Below, in pieces: positions 34,406 to 42,014 of a stretch of 56,446 nt of DNA. The translations under genes and the position numbers were made by a program. Location: contig DAOTUD010000124.1 of the NCBI GenBank assembly GCA_034437275.1, forward strand, positions 1 to 56,446. Reading direction: 5' to 3'. The notes beneath the pieces are model-generated. The model was not told where the DNA came from, did not search any database, and was given only the letters and a program-made list of their open reading frames with translations. Positions within the stretch are counted from its first letter, which is position 1. Each line of letters starts with the position of its first letter. The stretch is from TC-15 sp034437275. GTDB taxonomy: Bacteria > Chloroflexota > Anaerolineae > Aggregatilineales > Aggregatilineaceae.

Positions 34406-35746
34406 TCAATTCGGCGTGGGGGCGGGTTCTTCTGCCACGTCCTCGACCTCTGCCGGCAGTGGCTTGCGCACCACGCGGATTTTGCGGATGCGGCGGTCGT
34501 CCACGCTGAGCACCTCTAGATGCAGGTCGTTGGATTCGATCTGCTCGCCCTCGACCGGCACTTTGCCCAGTTGGCTGAAGATGTAACCGCCCAGCGTGTC
34601 GCTGTCTTCGGTTGGTAGGTCGACCTCAAGCTGGCGGTTGAGATCGTCCAGGTCGATCCCGGCGTCGAAGATGTACTCGTTGTCGCCGATCCGTTGGTAG
34701 ACTTCCTCTTCGTGAAAGTCGTACTCGTCGCGGATTTCGCCAACGATCTCCTCGATCAGGTCCTCGACGGTGACCAGCCCCGCCGTGCCGCCGTACTCGT
34801 CGACCACAACCGCCAGGTGGATTTTGCGCTGTTGCAAGTCGGTTAGCAGGTCCCCGGCTTTCTTCGATTCGGGGACGAAATACGCCGGGCGCAAAAAGTC
34901 CCGGATCGAGCGCGCCAGGTCGCCCTCGCGCATCAACGGCAGCAGGTCTTTGGCGTACAGCAGCCCGTATACATGATCAATGGACTCCTCGTACACTGGA
35001 ATGCGGGAATGCCCGGCCTCAATGATCGTACTCAGCGCATCCTGGATCGTGGTCGTGGCCTCCAGCGCGACCATGTCGATGCGCGGGACCATGACTTCAC
35101 GCGCCAGGGTGTCGCCGAACTGGAAGATCGAGTAGATCATCTCTTTCTCGCCGTCCAGGATCGCCCCGCCTTCGGACCCGGCATCGATTAGCATTTTGAT
35201 CTCTTCCTCGGTGACCAGCGACGTACTGCCACGCCCCACGAACGGAGCCGCCACCTGCCCGCTGACCCACTGCATGACGCGCAGCGCCGGGGCAAGCAGG
35301 CCGGACAACCACTTCACCGGCCCAGCAGCCCACAGCGCGATGCGGTCCGCGTGGCCCAGCGCGATGTTCGCCGGCAGCATTTCCCCGAAGATCAAGGTGA
35401 AAATCGCGGCGATCAACAGCACGCTGACATACGCCAGGATGTCGGCAGCGGAGGCGGCCAGCCCGGTGTCGGCCAGCACATCGCCCAGCGCCGGGGCCAG
35501 TGTCACGGCAGCCACCACCGCAATCGTAAAGCGCAGCAAGACGTCGATCAACTGCTGCGACGCCAGCAGCCGGGTCGCGTCGGTCGACAGCCGCAGCGCC
35601 TGTCCGGCCTGTTTGTGGCCTGCTTCGGCCATTTCCTTGAGTTGGGCTTTCGGCGTGTTGATCAAGGCCACATACGCCATTTTCAAAATTGCGTTAAGCA
35701 GGATAAACCCGCCTAACACCATCAGCCCGGTTAAGCTACTATCCAC
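34406..35746 (-). CDS. CNNM/HlyC-family transporter with CBS domains
   Basis: 446 residues. Three or four TM helices in the first 180 residues make the DUF21/CNNM domain; two CBS domains follow (about 205-330; MVPRIDMVALEATTTIQDAL, VVDEYGGTAGLVTVEDLIEEIVGE), and a CorC/HlyC C-terminal domain with TLGGYIFSQLG. Family members transport or sense Mg2+ or other divalent cations. The GTG at 35746 is taken as start because AAAGGG lies about 7 nt upstream; no ATG with a ribosome-binding site is near. The last 15 residues are acidic/Pro-rich. The mRNA probably has a 5' leader of about 227 nt. Confidence 0.88.
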   Translation of the reverse strand: MDSSLTGLMVLGGFILLNAILKMAYVALINTPKAQLKEMAEAGHKQAGQALRLSTDATRLLASQQLIDVLLRFTIAVVAAVTLAPALGDVLADTGLAASAADILAYVSVLLIAAIFTLIFGEMLPANIALGHADRIALWAAGPVKWLSGLLAPALRVMQWVSGQVAAPFVGRGSTSLVTEEEIKMLIDAGSEGGAILDGEKEMIYSIFQFGDTLAREVMVPRIDMVALEATTTIQDALSTIIEAGHSRIPVYEESIDHVYGLLYAKDLLPLMREGDLARSIRDFLRPAYFVPESKKAGDLLTDLQQRKIHLAVVVDEYGGTAGLVTVEDLIEEIVGEIRDEYDFHEEEVYQRIGDNEYIFDAGIDLDDLNRQLEVDLPTEDSDTLGGYIFSQLGKVPVEGEQIESNDLHLEVLSVDDRRIRKIRVVRKPLPAEVEDVAEEPAPTPN

Positions 35747-35979
35747 GATATTTCCCTTTTTGAGCCTGATTGGGGTGGGAAGACAAGTCGCGGGGCGCAC
35801 CACGCCACGGGCGGCGGTATGCAGCCATACCACGCCCATACGCAGAACGTCGCCGTCTCGCGTTGCGTTAATCTAGACGATGGGGGGTCGGTCGAATCTG
35901 TCGAATCTTCTGACACGATTGGCATCAATTACTCGGTGGACAAAGCGACGCTGGTCTATGGTCCAGCACCATTGCGCGC

Positions 35980-36007
35980 ATTGTACCATAAATACCAGAG
36001 CCGTCAA
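35980..36007 (-). promoter_or_regulatory. promoter upstream of the CNNM gene
   Basis: On the minus strand TTGACG (36007-36002) and TACAAT (35985-35980) with a 16-bp spacer. The start near 35973 implies a long untranslated leader before the GTG at 35746. Confidence 0.65.
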
Positions 36008-36137
36008 ATAGAAAAATGCCCCCCGCGCAGCCCCAAAAATAGTCATGGCAGCCGGCCTTAATCCATCGTCAATCCATTGTCCCACTTCAAACCCCCCAAA
36101 AACCCGTTTTTACTCTGCCCAGAGTCGATACATCCGC

Positions 36138-36143
36138 TATAAT
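36138..36143 (+). promoter_or_regulatory. -10 box of the lipoprotein gene
   Basis: A perfect TATAAT lies 51 bp upstream of the ATG at 36194. No clear -35 element at 16-18 bp. Confidence 0.45.
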
Positions 36144-36193
36144 GTGGGATATTAGAGCAGGTTTTTGGATACTGAGGGATATTTGCCCCCCCG

Positions 36194-36988
36194 ATGCAAC
36201 ATCGAAGCTGGCGATGGTTGTGGATTTGGGTTGGCGTTTTAGTCGCGGGGTGCGGGCAACTCTGGTCATCAGATAGCACGCCCCCCCCAACACGCGAACC
36301 CACGCTGCCACTCTTGGGGTATACACTGCTGCCACCCACCATGACACCGGGCTGGACAGCGACACCGCTGTTCACGGTCGATGGCAGTGTGTCGCCAGTT
36401 GCCCTGTACCTCAACGTGAAGGGGTCCGCGTGTTACGCGACGCCGGTCGGCAGCTTGATCTGTCTGGGACAAATTCACAACGGTCTGAACGTACCCGTCG
36501 AAGCGATTACCGTCGAAGTGCGGCTGCTGTCGCCTGATGGCGTGCCATTGGCGACGGAGGAGGCGCTGCTCTCGCGCTGGGTGCTCCCGGCGGGAGACAG
36601 CGGGCCGTACCGCGTGCTGTTCGAACAGATCCCGGAAGGCTACGCGCGGGCGCAGATCGTCGTCGCGTCCGGGCAGGTCGCGCATGATGTCGAACGGCGC
36701 TATGCCGACCTGCGCGTGACGCCGGTGTCGGGCAAATTTGTCATCGACCAGTACCAGGTCACGCTCTCGATCCGCAATTACAGCCTCGCCCCGGCCACCG
36801 ACCTGGCGGTGACCATGACGCTGCTGGACGAATACGGGCGCGTCACGGGCTTTGCGCGGGTCCATCCGGCGCAGAATTTGCAGCTTTCGCCCGGCGAGCC
36901 GATGGCGATCACGGTCAAGGTCATCCCCCAGGCTCCGGGCACGGTCAGCTTCGATGCGTTCGTGGAGGGATGGCTGATGTGGGAGTGA
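36194..36988 (+). CDS. hypothetical lipoprotein
   Basis: 264 residues. A signal peptide ends in the lipobox LVAGC (Cys20), so the protein should be lipid-anchored outside the membrane. A Pro/Thr-rich linker (about 25-60) leads to a beta-rich domain in which two segments (about 90-160 and 170-255) look like repeats: GQIHNGLNVPVEAITVEVRL and LSIRNYSLAPATDLAVTMTL. This is the FxLYD-like style of small extracytoplasmic beta domains. No catalytic motif. It converges on rsmA. Confidence 0.7.
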   Translation: MQHRSWRWLWIWVGVLVAGCGQLWSSDSTPPPTREPTLPLLGYTLLPPTMTPGWTATPLFTVDGSVSPVALYLNVKGSACYATPVGSLICLGQIHNGLNVPVEAITVEVRLLSPDGVPLATEEALLSRWVLPAGDSGPYRVLFEQIPEGYARAQIVVASGQVAHDVERRYADLRVTPVSGKFVIDQYQVTLSIRNYSLAPATDLAVTMTLLDEYGRVTGFARVHPAQNLQLSPGEPMAITVKVIPQAPGTVSFDAFVEGWLMWE

Positions 36989-37009
36989 GCGGGGTGGGGC
37001 GTGGCGCGT

Positions 37010-37834
37010 TCACAGCCCGGCCTGGGCCGCCGCGCGCGCCAACGCCGCCCACTCGTCGAGCGCCAGCGTCTCGGCCCGGCGGCGCGCGTCGATCTCGGCC
37101 TGCGCCAGCAGCTCTCCCGCCCGCGCTTTGTCGATGTGCAGCCCGGCGCTGAGCGTGTTGCGAAGCTGTTTGCGCTTCTGGCTGAACCCGGCCCGCACCA
37201 CGCGGAAGAACAGCGTTTCGTCGGGCACATCCACCGCCGGGCCGCCGCCGGTATCGATCACCACCACCGCCGACTCGACGTCCGGGCGCGGCCAGAAGGC
37301 CCCCGGCTTGAGGCGCATCGCGATCTGCGGCTGGCCGTACACCTGCACGCTGACCGCCAGCAGGCTCATGTCGCCCGGCTGGGCGGTCAGGCGTTCGGCG
37401 ACTTCGCGCTGGACCGTCAGCACCACGCGCTGCGGGCGGGCGGGGCGCTCCAGGATGTGGCGTAAAATGGCGCTGGTGATGTAGTACGGCACATTGCCCA
37501 CCACATAATACGGCCCCATCCCCACCAGTTCGGCGATATCGACTTCCAGGATGTCCCCCTGCACCAGCGTCACATGCCGGTACGGCGCGAGACGGTCGCG
37601 CAGCACGTCGATCAGGCGGCCATCCAACTCCACCGCCACGACGCGCGCCGCGTGCTCGGCCAGCACCCGCGTCAGGTTGCCGGTGCCGGGGCCGATCTCC
37701 AGCACGGTCGCGCCTGGCGGCAGTTCGGCCAGTTCGACGATCTTTTCCAGGGCGTTGGGATCGTGCAGGAAATTTTGGCCCAGGCTCTTTTTGGGGACAA
37801 TATCGTAGTGGTCCAAAAGCTGGCGGTCGTTCAT
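37010..37834 (-). CDS. rsmA: 16S rRNA dimethyladenosine transferase RsmA (KsgA)
   Basis: A 274-residue SAM-dependent methyltransferase that dimethylates two adjacent adenines near the 3' end of 16S rRNA. Visible motifs are KKSLGQNFLHDP (near 15), the SAM loop VLEIGPGTGNLT (near 44), VAVELD, and the catalytic NVPYYI (near 115), a variant of the common NLPYNI. The start overlaps the stop of the G5-domain gene by 4 bp (ATGA), so they are translationally coupled, an arrangement also known for yabE and ksgA in Firmicutes. Confidence 0.95.
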   Translation of the reverse strand: MNDRQLLDHYDIVPKKSLGQNFLHDPNALEKIVELAELPPGATVLEIGPGTGNLTRVLAEHAARVVAVELDGRLIDVLRDRLAPYRHVTLVQGDILEVDIAELVGMGPYYVVGNVPYYITSAILRHILERPARPQRVVLTVQREVAERLTAQPGDMSLLAVSVQVYGQPQIAMRLKPGAFWPRPDVESAVVVIDTGGGPAVDVPDETLFFRVVRAGFSQKRKQLRNTLSAGLHIDKARAGELLAQAEIDARRRAETLALDEWAALARAAAQAGL

Positions 37835-38916
37835 GAGGCTCCATTTGGGCGCGTGCCGTAGGCGATGATCGTCGGCACGGGCGATTGTATGATCTGTTCG
37901 TCCTGGACGTGGCGCTGGACCGCGCGCCCGTCCTCGTAGCGCACCAATACGCGCCGTTCGCGCTGGCCCGGTGCGCCGGTCTGGAGCACGCGCCGTGCCC
38001 CGGCAGGCAGCTCGTTGTCCGGCTGGTAGATCGTCCAGGATGGGATTGGCGTTTGCTCAATGACCAGGTCTTCGGTCACGCGCACGACCTGGATCACCAT
38101 CTCCGGCTGGACGGGCGTATCCGGCGGGGGGATGGTGAAATCCTGCCCGACCGGGGCCACGCCGACCGCCGCCAGCGCATCGCCGACCTGGGGACCGGGG
38201 GCGCGGGTGGCGAGCGTGCGCCCGTCCGCGACCAGTGTCACCGGCTGCGAGCGGCGAATCGTGATCGCCATGCCGGGCGTGATGGGCGTATCCAGCGGGG
38301 GCGTGATCTGGTCGGCCAGGTACAGGTCCAGGCCGAGCCAGGCCAGCGCACGCCCGACATCCACCGCCGGGGTATGCACGAACAGCGTGCGGTTGCCGTC
38401 GCGCACTTTGATCAGCGCGCTGCGCTGTACGCGGATGCTAGCCGGGGCCAGCGGCCACAGCTCGGCTTCGAGCTGCGCGCGGGAGAACGTCGCCCCGTCG
38501 ACGACCAGTTGATCGCGCAGGCTGACCTGGATGTTCTGTTCGGTGAGGATGTTCAAGGGGTGGGCGAACTGGGTTTGTACCTGCCGGCGTTTGCCGTCGG
38601 CGTCGATCTGGACGGTAAACGCCTTGTGGACGGTGATCGTCATGCCATCGCGCAGCGCGGTGGACGGGTCCGGCCAGACGACGTCCGCCTCGTCGAGCTG
38701 CACCCCGGCATCGTCGAGGGCTTCGCGCACGGTATCGGCGCGGGTGCGGTGTCGCAAACTCTGCTCGCCGATCTTGATCGTGACCGTCGAGGGAATCACG
38801 CAGCAAACCACCACCCCGCCAATCACAGCGGCGGTGGCCAGCCCCGAAACGGCCAGCCAGGTACGTTTGTGCACACGTAACGAAAATCGCTCTGACATCC
38901 GGCCCACTGCGCTCAC
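37831..38916 (-). CDS. G5/DUF348-domain envelope protein (YabE-like)
   Basis: 361 residues. An N-terminal TM helix (about 24-42) is followed by three DUF348-like segments (about 45-300; TVREALDDAGVQLDEADVVW, GRALAWLGLDLYLAD, VGDALAAVGVAPVGQDF) and a G5 domain (about 255-335; VTEDLVIEQTPIP...QTGAPGQRERRVLVRYEDG). This resembles the YabE/Rpf architecture but lacks the C-terminal lytic 3D domain. The protein is probably outside the membrane, binding cell-wall sugars. GTG 38916 or ATG 38898 could be the start. It precedes rsmA in one operon. Confidence 0.85.
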   Translation of the reverse strand: MSAVGRMSERFSLRVHKRTWLAVSGLATAAVIGGVVVCCVIPSTVTIKIGEQSLRHRTRADTVREALDDAGVQLDEADVVWPDPSTALRDGMTITVHKAFTVQIDADGKRRQVQTQFAHPLNILTEQNIQVSLRDQLVVDGATFSRAQLEAELWPLAPASIRVQRSALIKVRDGNRTLFVHTPAVDVGRALAWLGLDLYLADQITPPLDTPITPGMAITIRRSQPVTLVADGRTLATRAPGPQVGDALAAVGVAPVGQDFTIPPPDTPVQPEMVIQVVRVTEDLVIEQTPIPSWTIYQPDNELPAGARRVLQTGAPGQRERRVLVRYEDGRAVQRHVQDEQIIQSPVPTIIAYGTRPNGAS

Positions 38917-38930
38917 CTGCCATCAAAAAC

Positions 38931-39081
38931 GGGCGGGGCTTGCGAGCAGATTGCTCGGGCCAGGCACCCCTGCGGCACCCAGGGTGAAATCCTTAGTGCT
39001 GCTGCCTTCCGGCCCTGACACGGTTCGGATGCCCTGCCGCGCAGGACCCGGTCCGAGCAATTTGCCAACAAGCCACCGCCC
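38931..39081 (-). ncRNA. ffs: signal recognition particle RNA (4.5S type)
   Basis: Read on the minus strand, the apical loop has the universal GTCAGGGCCGGAAGGCAGCA pattern: a GGAA tetraloop and the asymmetric loop that binds Ffh. ATTGCTCGG pairs with CCGAGCAAT below it, and GGGCGG...CTTG pairs with CAAG...CCGCCC at the base. The basal stem is followed by TTTTT (38929-38925), so the RNA ends with an intrinsic terminator. About 151 nt is longer than the E. coli 4.5S RNA (114 nt) but without a recognised Alu domain. The exact ends are estimates. Confidence 0.88.
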
Positions 39082-39131
39082 ATCACATACGGCAACGGTT
39101 GGGTGAATGTTAGCGGATTCAAAATGGGTTG

Positions 39132-39896
39132 TCAACCGTCACTCACGGTGCTGATCATGCTGCGCGTCGCCAGCCCGCTGAGCAGTCCGGTCTTGCCGGT
39201 GAGGGCCGGCCCGACGGTGATGCCGTCCTCGCTGATGGCGTAGCTGTGGATCGTGGTGTCGTGCGCCGAGGCGCGCATCTTGAGCACCACCAGCGCGCGC
39301 TGGATCGTGGAGTCGATCTCCAGGTAGCGCAGCATCATGATCGCATCGACCACGAACGACAGGCGGCCTTTTTCGCGGTTGGTGTAGTCGGAGCGCATCT
39401 CTTCGCCCAGGTACAGCCCGGTCACGCCTTCGCGCCGGAAGCCGTTGATCACCTGGTGGTACACGTTGCGCAGTTCGTGCCCGTCGGTGATGTACTGCGT
39501 GAAGTGCGTCAGGCTGTCGATCACCACGCGCCGGATATCGCCCTCCTGGATGGTGCGCAGCAGCTTACTGCTGGGCGTGGTCAGGCTTTTGAGCAGCACT
39601 TCGGGCGAGGTGAAGACCATCCGCAGCTGGCCGGTGTCCTCGATGGACGGCAAATCCCAGCCCAGCCCAGCCGCATCGCGGTAGAGCGATTGGGGGAACT
39701 CCTCGAACGACACGAACAGCCCCGGTTCGTCGTGGCGTACCCCTTCCAGCAGGTATTGCAGGCCCAACGTGGTCTTGCCGGTGCCGGGTGCGCCGCGCAC
39801 CAGGACCGCCGATTCCGGGATGAACCCGCCGTTTAGCATGTCGTCCAGGCCGGGCACACCGCTGGTAATGCGGGTGTTGTGATCGGGGTTGTCCAT
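39132..39896 (-). CDS. KaiC-like RecA-family ATPase
   Basis: 254 residues. A single KaiC/RadA-type ATPase domain: GVPGLDDMLNGGF at the start, Walker A GAPGTGKTT (near 45), FEEFPQSL and Walker B VVIDSLTH (near 130). The C-terminal half ends in a tail that contains no second ATPase domain. Such single-domain proteins are widespread and act in signalling or unknown roles, not necessarily in clocks. ATG 39896 is chosen because AAGGAG lies 9 nt upstream; TTG or ATG codons further up are alternatives. It is the last gene of a minus-strand operon behind three exported Thr/Pro-rich proteins. Confidence 0.85.
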   Translation of the reverse strand: MDNPDHNTRITSGVPGLDDMLNGGFIPESAVLVRGAPGTGKTTLGLQYLLEGVRHDEPGLFVSFEEFPQSLYRDAAGLGWDLPSIEDTGQLRMVFTSPEVLLKSLTTPSSKLLRTIQEGDIRRVVIDSLTHFTQYITDGHELRNVYHQVINGFRREGVTGLYLGEEMRSDYTNREKGRLSFVVDAIMMLRYLEIDSTIQRALVVLKMRASAHDTTIHSYAISEDGITVGPALTGKTGLLSGLATRSMISTVSDG

Positions 39897-39938
39897 GCCG
39901 CTGCGCTCCTTGCTCATTGTCGCCAATCCAGGTCCCCA

Positions 39939-40802
39939 TCAATAGGGGTGATTTTGAATAAACTCTACTATTGTCACGTTGCGCTGGCAAGTATCGCTGG
40001 TTTCCACGTAGATCAGGTCCGAGACCGGATTGCCGCCGTTGGGGCTGAGCACGCGCAGCGTGTACGTGGCGCGGCGGGGCCGGGTGCCCAGCATGAACTC
40101 GAACGCGCCCGGCGTAGCCCCGGGGGCCATCCCCGAAAACTGGACCTCGCTGAAGCGCCCGTCCGCGCTGCTGAGCCGCAGCGCCACCCCGGTTAGCGGC
40201 GCGCCGTCCAGCCCGGTCACGACCCCGGCTACGCTCAGCCAGTCGCACTCCTCCGGGCCGGTGTGGGCTTCGTAACGCGGGTTGGCGGCGGTAAAGGCGA
40301 AGGGCGACCGGGTCGCTGCCGGGGGTGCTGTGGCCTGGGGTGCGCCGCCGCCGTTGCCCGCGACCGGGTTGCCGCTGCCGTCATCCAGCGGTGCGCCCGT
40401 GCGTGTGGCGGGCGGCGCGGGCGTGGCCAGCGGCTCGTCGACGACCGGCGTCGGGGTCAGGCTGGGCGTGTAGGTCGGCGTGGGCGTCAGTGTCGGTGTG
40501 GGCGTCGGCGTGGCGGTGGGGGACGGCGTCGCGGTTGCGCTGGGCGTGTAGCTCGGCGTGGGCGGGGGCGGGGTGTGGCTCGGCGTGAGCGTCATTGTCG
40601 GCGTGGCGCTGGGCAGCGGCGTGGCGGTGTTGGTCGGGATCGCGGCCTGCGTCGGCGAGGCGCCCGGCGGCAGCGGATTGATCGGCGTGCGGGGGTCGCG
40701 CACAATCAACACCATGCCGCCCAACACCAGCACCGTCAGCACCACGAACAACACCGTGATCACATCAAACAGGGGCGCGAAACGGTTGGCAGGCTGCGAC
40801 AT
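39939..40802 (-). CDS. membrane-anchored Thr/Pro-rich protein with C-terminal beta domain
   Basis: 287 residues. An N-terminal TM helix (about 15-35) is followed by a long Thr/Pro/Ser linker (about 45-165) and a C-terminal ~110-residue beta domain (DWLSVAGVVTGLDGAPLTGVA) resembling carboxypeptidase-regulatory-like folds. Two Cys residues bracket the beta domain and could form a disulfide. GGAG precedes the ATG by 6 nt. It appears paralogous to the gene 12 bp upstream. It would display a small domain on a stalk outside the cell; its target is unknown. Confidence 0.75.
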   Translation of the reverse strand: MSQPANRFAPLFDVITVLFVVLTVLVLGGMVLIVRDPRTPINPLPPGASPTQAAIPTNTATPLPSATPTMTLTPSHTPPPPTPSYTPSATATPSPTATPTPTPTLTPTPTYTPSLTPTPVVDEPLATPAPPATRTGAPLDDGSGNPVAGNGGGAPQATAPPAATRSPFAFTAANPRYEAHTGPEECDWLSVAGVVTGLDGAPLTGVALRLSSADGRFSEVQFSGMAPGATPGAFEFMLGTRPRRATYTLRVLSPNGGNPVSDLIYVETSDTCQRNVTIVEFIQNHPY

Positions 40803-40813
40803 AGTGGCTCCGG

Positions 40814-41686
40814 TCAGTGGGGACGAATCCGCACGAAATTAATCTGGCCCAGGTTGGTCTGGCAATCGCCTCGCAGCAGCACATCTACCACCGGGGAGAC
40901 CTGCTGCCCGTCCTGCCACAGCGACACCCGGAAACGCGCCGGCGTGGGTTCGTCGCCAAGCTGCACTTCCCAGCCGCTTTCGCCGTAGAGGGGCGCGTCG
41001 CCGCTGGTGATGGTCCATTCACGGCCCTCCTCCGACCAGATGCGCACCTCGATCCCGGGCAGGTGCTCGCCCTGGTTGGTGATCGTGGATCCGCCCAGCC
41101 CTTGCCACTCGCAGCCCGCCGGATTCAGGTAATTGTCCCGCACACGCGGCGTGCCCGGCTGCACCACGAACGGGTACGGGGCGCGGGTATGGGTCGGCAC
41201 GGGGGTCGGCAGGGGCGGCGTGGGCGTGCTGGTCGGCGAGGCCAGCGGGGCCGGCGTCCATGAAGGGACGGGCGTCGGCGAGCCGGTCGGCAGCGGTGCC
41301 AGCGGCGTGCGGGTCGGGGCAAAGGTCGGCATGGGGCTGAGCGTCGCGCTGGCGGGCGGTGCGGATGGCTCCGGGCTGGCGGTGTGAGTCGGCACGACGG
41401 ATGGGGTGTGCGTTGGCGCTGTGGTTTCTGTTGCGATCACGGGAGCCGGGGCGGGATCGGTCACTTGTGCCACTGCCGCTGCAGTCGCCGCGCGGGTTGG
41501 CGTGACGCTTGGCGCAGCGGTGACCGTCGCTGCCGGTGGCAAGCCTGCCGTTGTCGTGGTGGGAGCCAAAAACGGCGGCGTCACCGCGCCCGACGCCACG
41601 CCCAACACCAGTCCCCCGGTCGCCAGCGTCAGCCCGGCAAAAAAGAGTGTCACCCAATTGAAGAAGCGCTTCACGCCCCGGCCCAT
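40814..41686 (-). CDS. membrane-anchored Thr/Pro-rich protein, paralogue
   Basis: 290 residues. Same plan as the next gene: TM helix (about 10-30), a long Thr/Pro/Ala linker (about 40-170) and a beta domain of about 110 residues (GCEWQGLGGSTITNQGEHLPG), with a Cys pair bracketing it and a matching end (C-x3-N-x3-I-x-F). The start is ATG 41686, 8 bp past the stop of the gene before; TTG 41689 is an alternative. The low-complexity DNA of the linker reads as a GC-rich tandem pattern. Confidence 0.72.
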   Translation of the reverse strand: MGRGVKRFFNWVTLFFAGLTLATGGLVLGVASGAVTPPFLAPTTTTAGLPPAATVTAAPSVTPTRAATAAAVAQVTDPAPAPVIATETTAPTHTPSVVPTHTASPEPSAPPASATLSPMPTFAPTRTPLAPLPTGSPTPVPSWTPAPLASPTSTPTPPLPTPVPTHTRAPYPFVVQPGTPRVRDNYLNPAGCEWQGLGGSTITNQGEHLPGIEVRIWSEEGREWTITSGDAPLYGESGWEVQLGDEPTPARFRVSLWQDGQQVSPVVDVLLRGDCQTNLGQINFVRIRPH

Positions 41687-41694
41687 CAACGCGC

Positions 41695-41955
41695 CTATTG
41701 ACTCGTGTCGTCTGGTGCCGGGGTCCCGGTCTGGTCCGGGGCCGGCGTTTCCGCACTGTCACCCGCTGGCGTCAGGGTGAGCTCGTCCTCCGGCAGTGTA
41801 AACTGGGTGGCCGTGGGGCCGGGTGTTTCCGGGGCCAGGAACGGCGGGTCCATCGACCCGGAGGCCACACTGAACACGATCACAGCGATCAGAATCGTCA
41901 AGCCCAAGAAAATCAGGCTGATGAAGTTAAAAAAAACAGTTGCGCCCTGGCTCAT
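41695..41955 (-). CDS. small membrane protein with Thr/Pro tail
   Basis: 86 residues: a TM helix (about 10-32, FISLIFLGLTILIAVIVFSV) followed by a short segment SMDPPFLAPE and a Pro/Thr/Asp tail. It resembles the N-terminal part of its downstream neighbour (both have a TM then PPFLAP), but lacks the beta domain. It may be a truncated paralogue or a small subunit. GGGGAGA lies 5 nt before the ATG. Confidence 0.7.
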   Translation of the reverse strand: MSQGATVFFNFISLIFLGLTILIAVIVFSVASGSMDPPFLAPETPGPTATQFTLPEDELTLTPAGDSAETPAPDQTGTPAPDDTSQ

Positions 41956-42014
41956 AGTGTCTCCCCAAACTACCAGAGGCGGACCACTCCGGCCCGCCCA
42001 ATATGTCCTTAAGC

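Larger units (their letters stand above)
35747..36193. other. 447-bp divergent gap between CNNM and lipoprotein genes
   Basis: Holds the CNNM promoter (35980-36007), its long leader with a tandem GTCGAATCT repeat (35891-35908), and a plus-strand TATAAT at 36138-36143. Weak short frames exist but none has a ribosome-binding site or protein-like composition. The leader does not resemble an M-box or other riboswitch I know. Confidence 0.5.

Noticed and set aside
34261..34509. An 82-codon plus-strand frame after the TIR-WD40 gene
   Set aside because: It runs into the 3' end of the CNNM gene on the opposite strand and has no ribosome-binding site or motif.
35819..36061. An 80-codon plus-strand frame in the CNNM/lipoprotein gap
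   Set aside because: No ribosome-binding site, no promoter in a fitting place, and it crosses the minus-strand CNNM promoter.
40420..40640. Repetitive GC-rich DNA that might suggest a CRISPR or tandem repeat array
   Set aside because: It is the coding sequence of a Thr/Pro-rich linker; there is no constant repeat with unique spacers.
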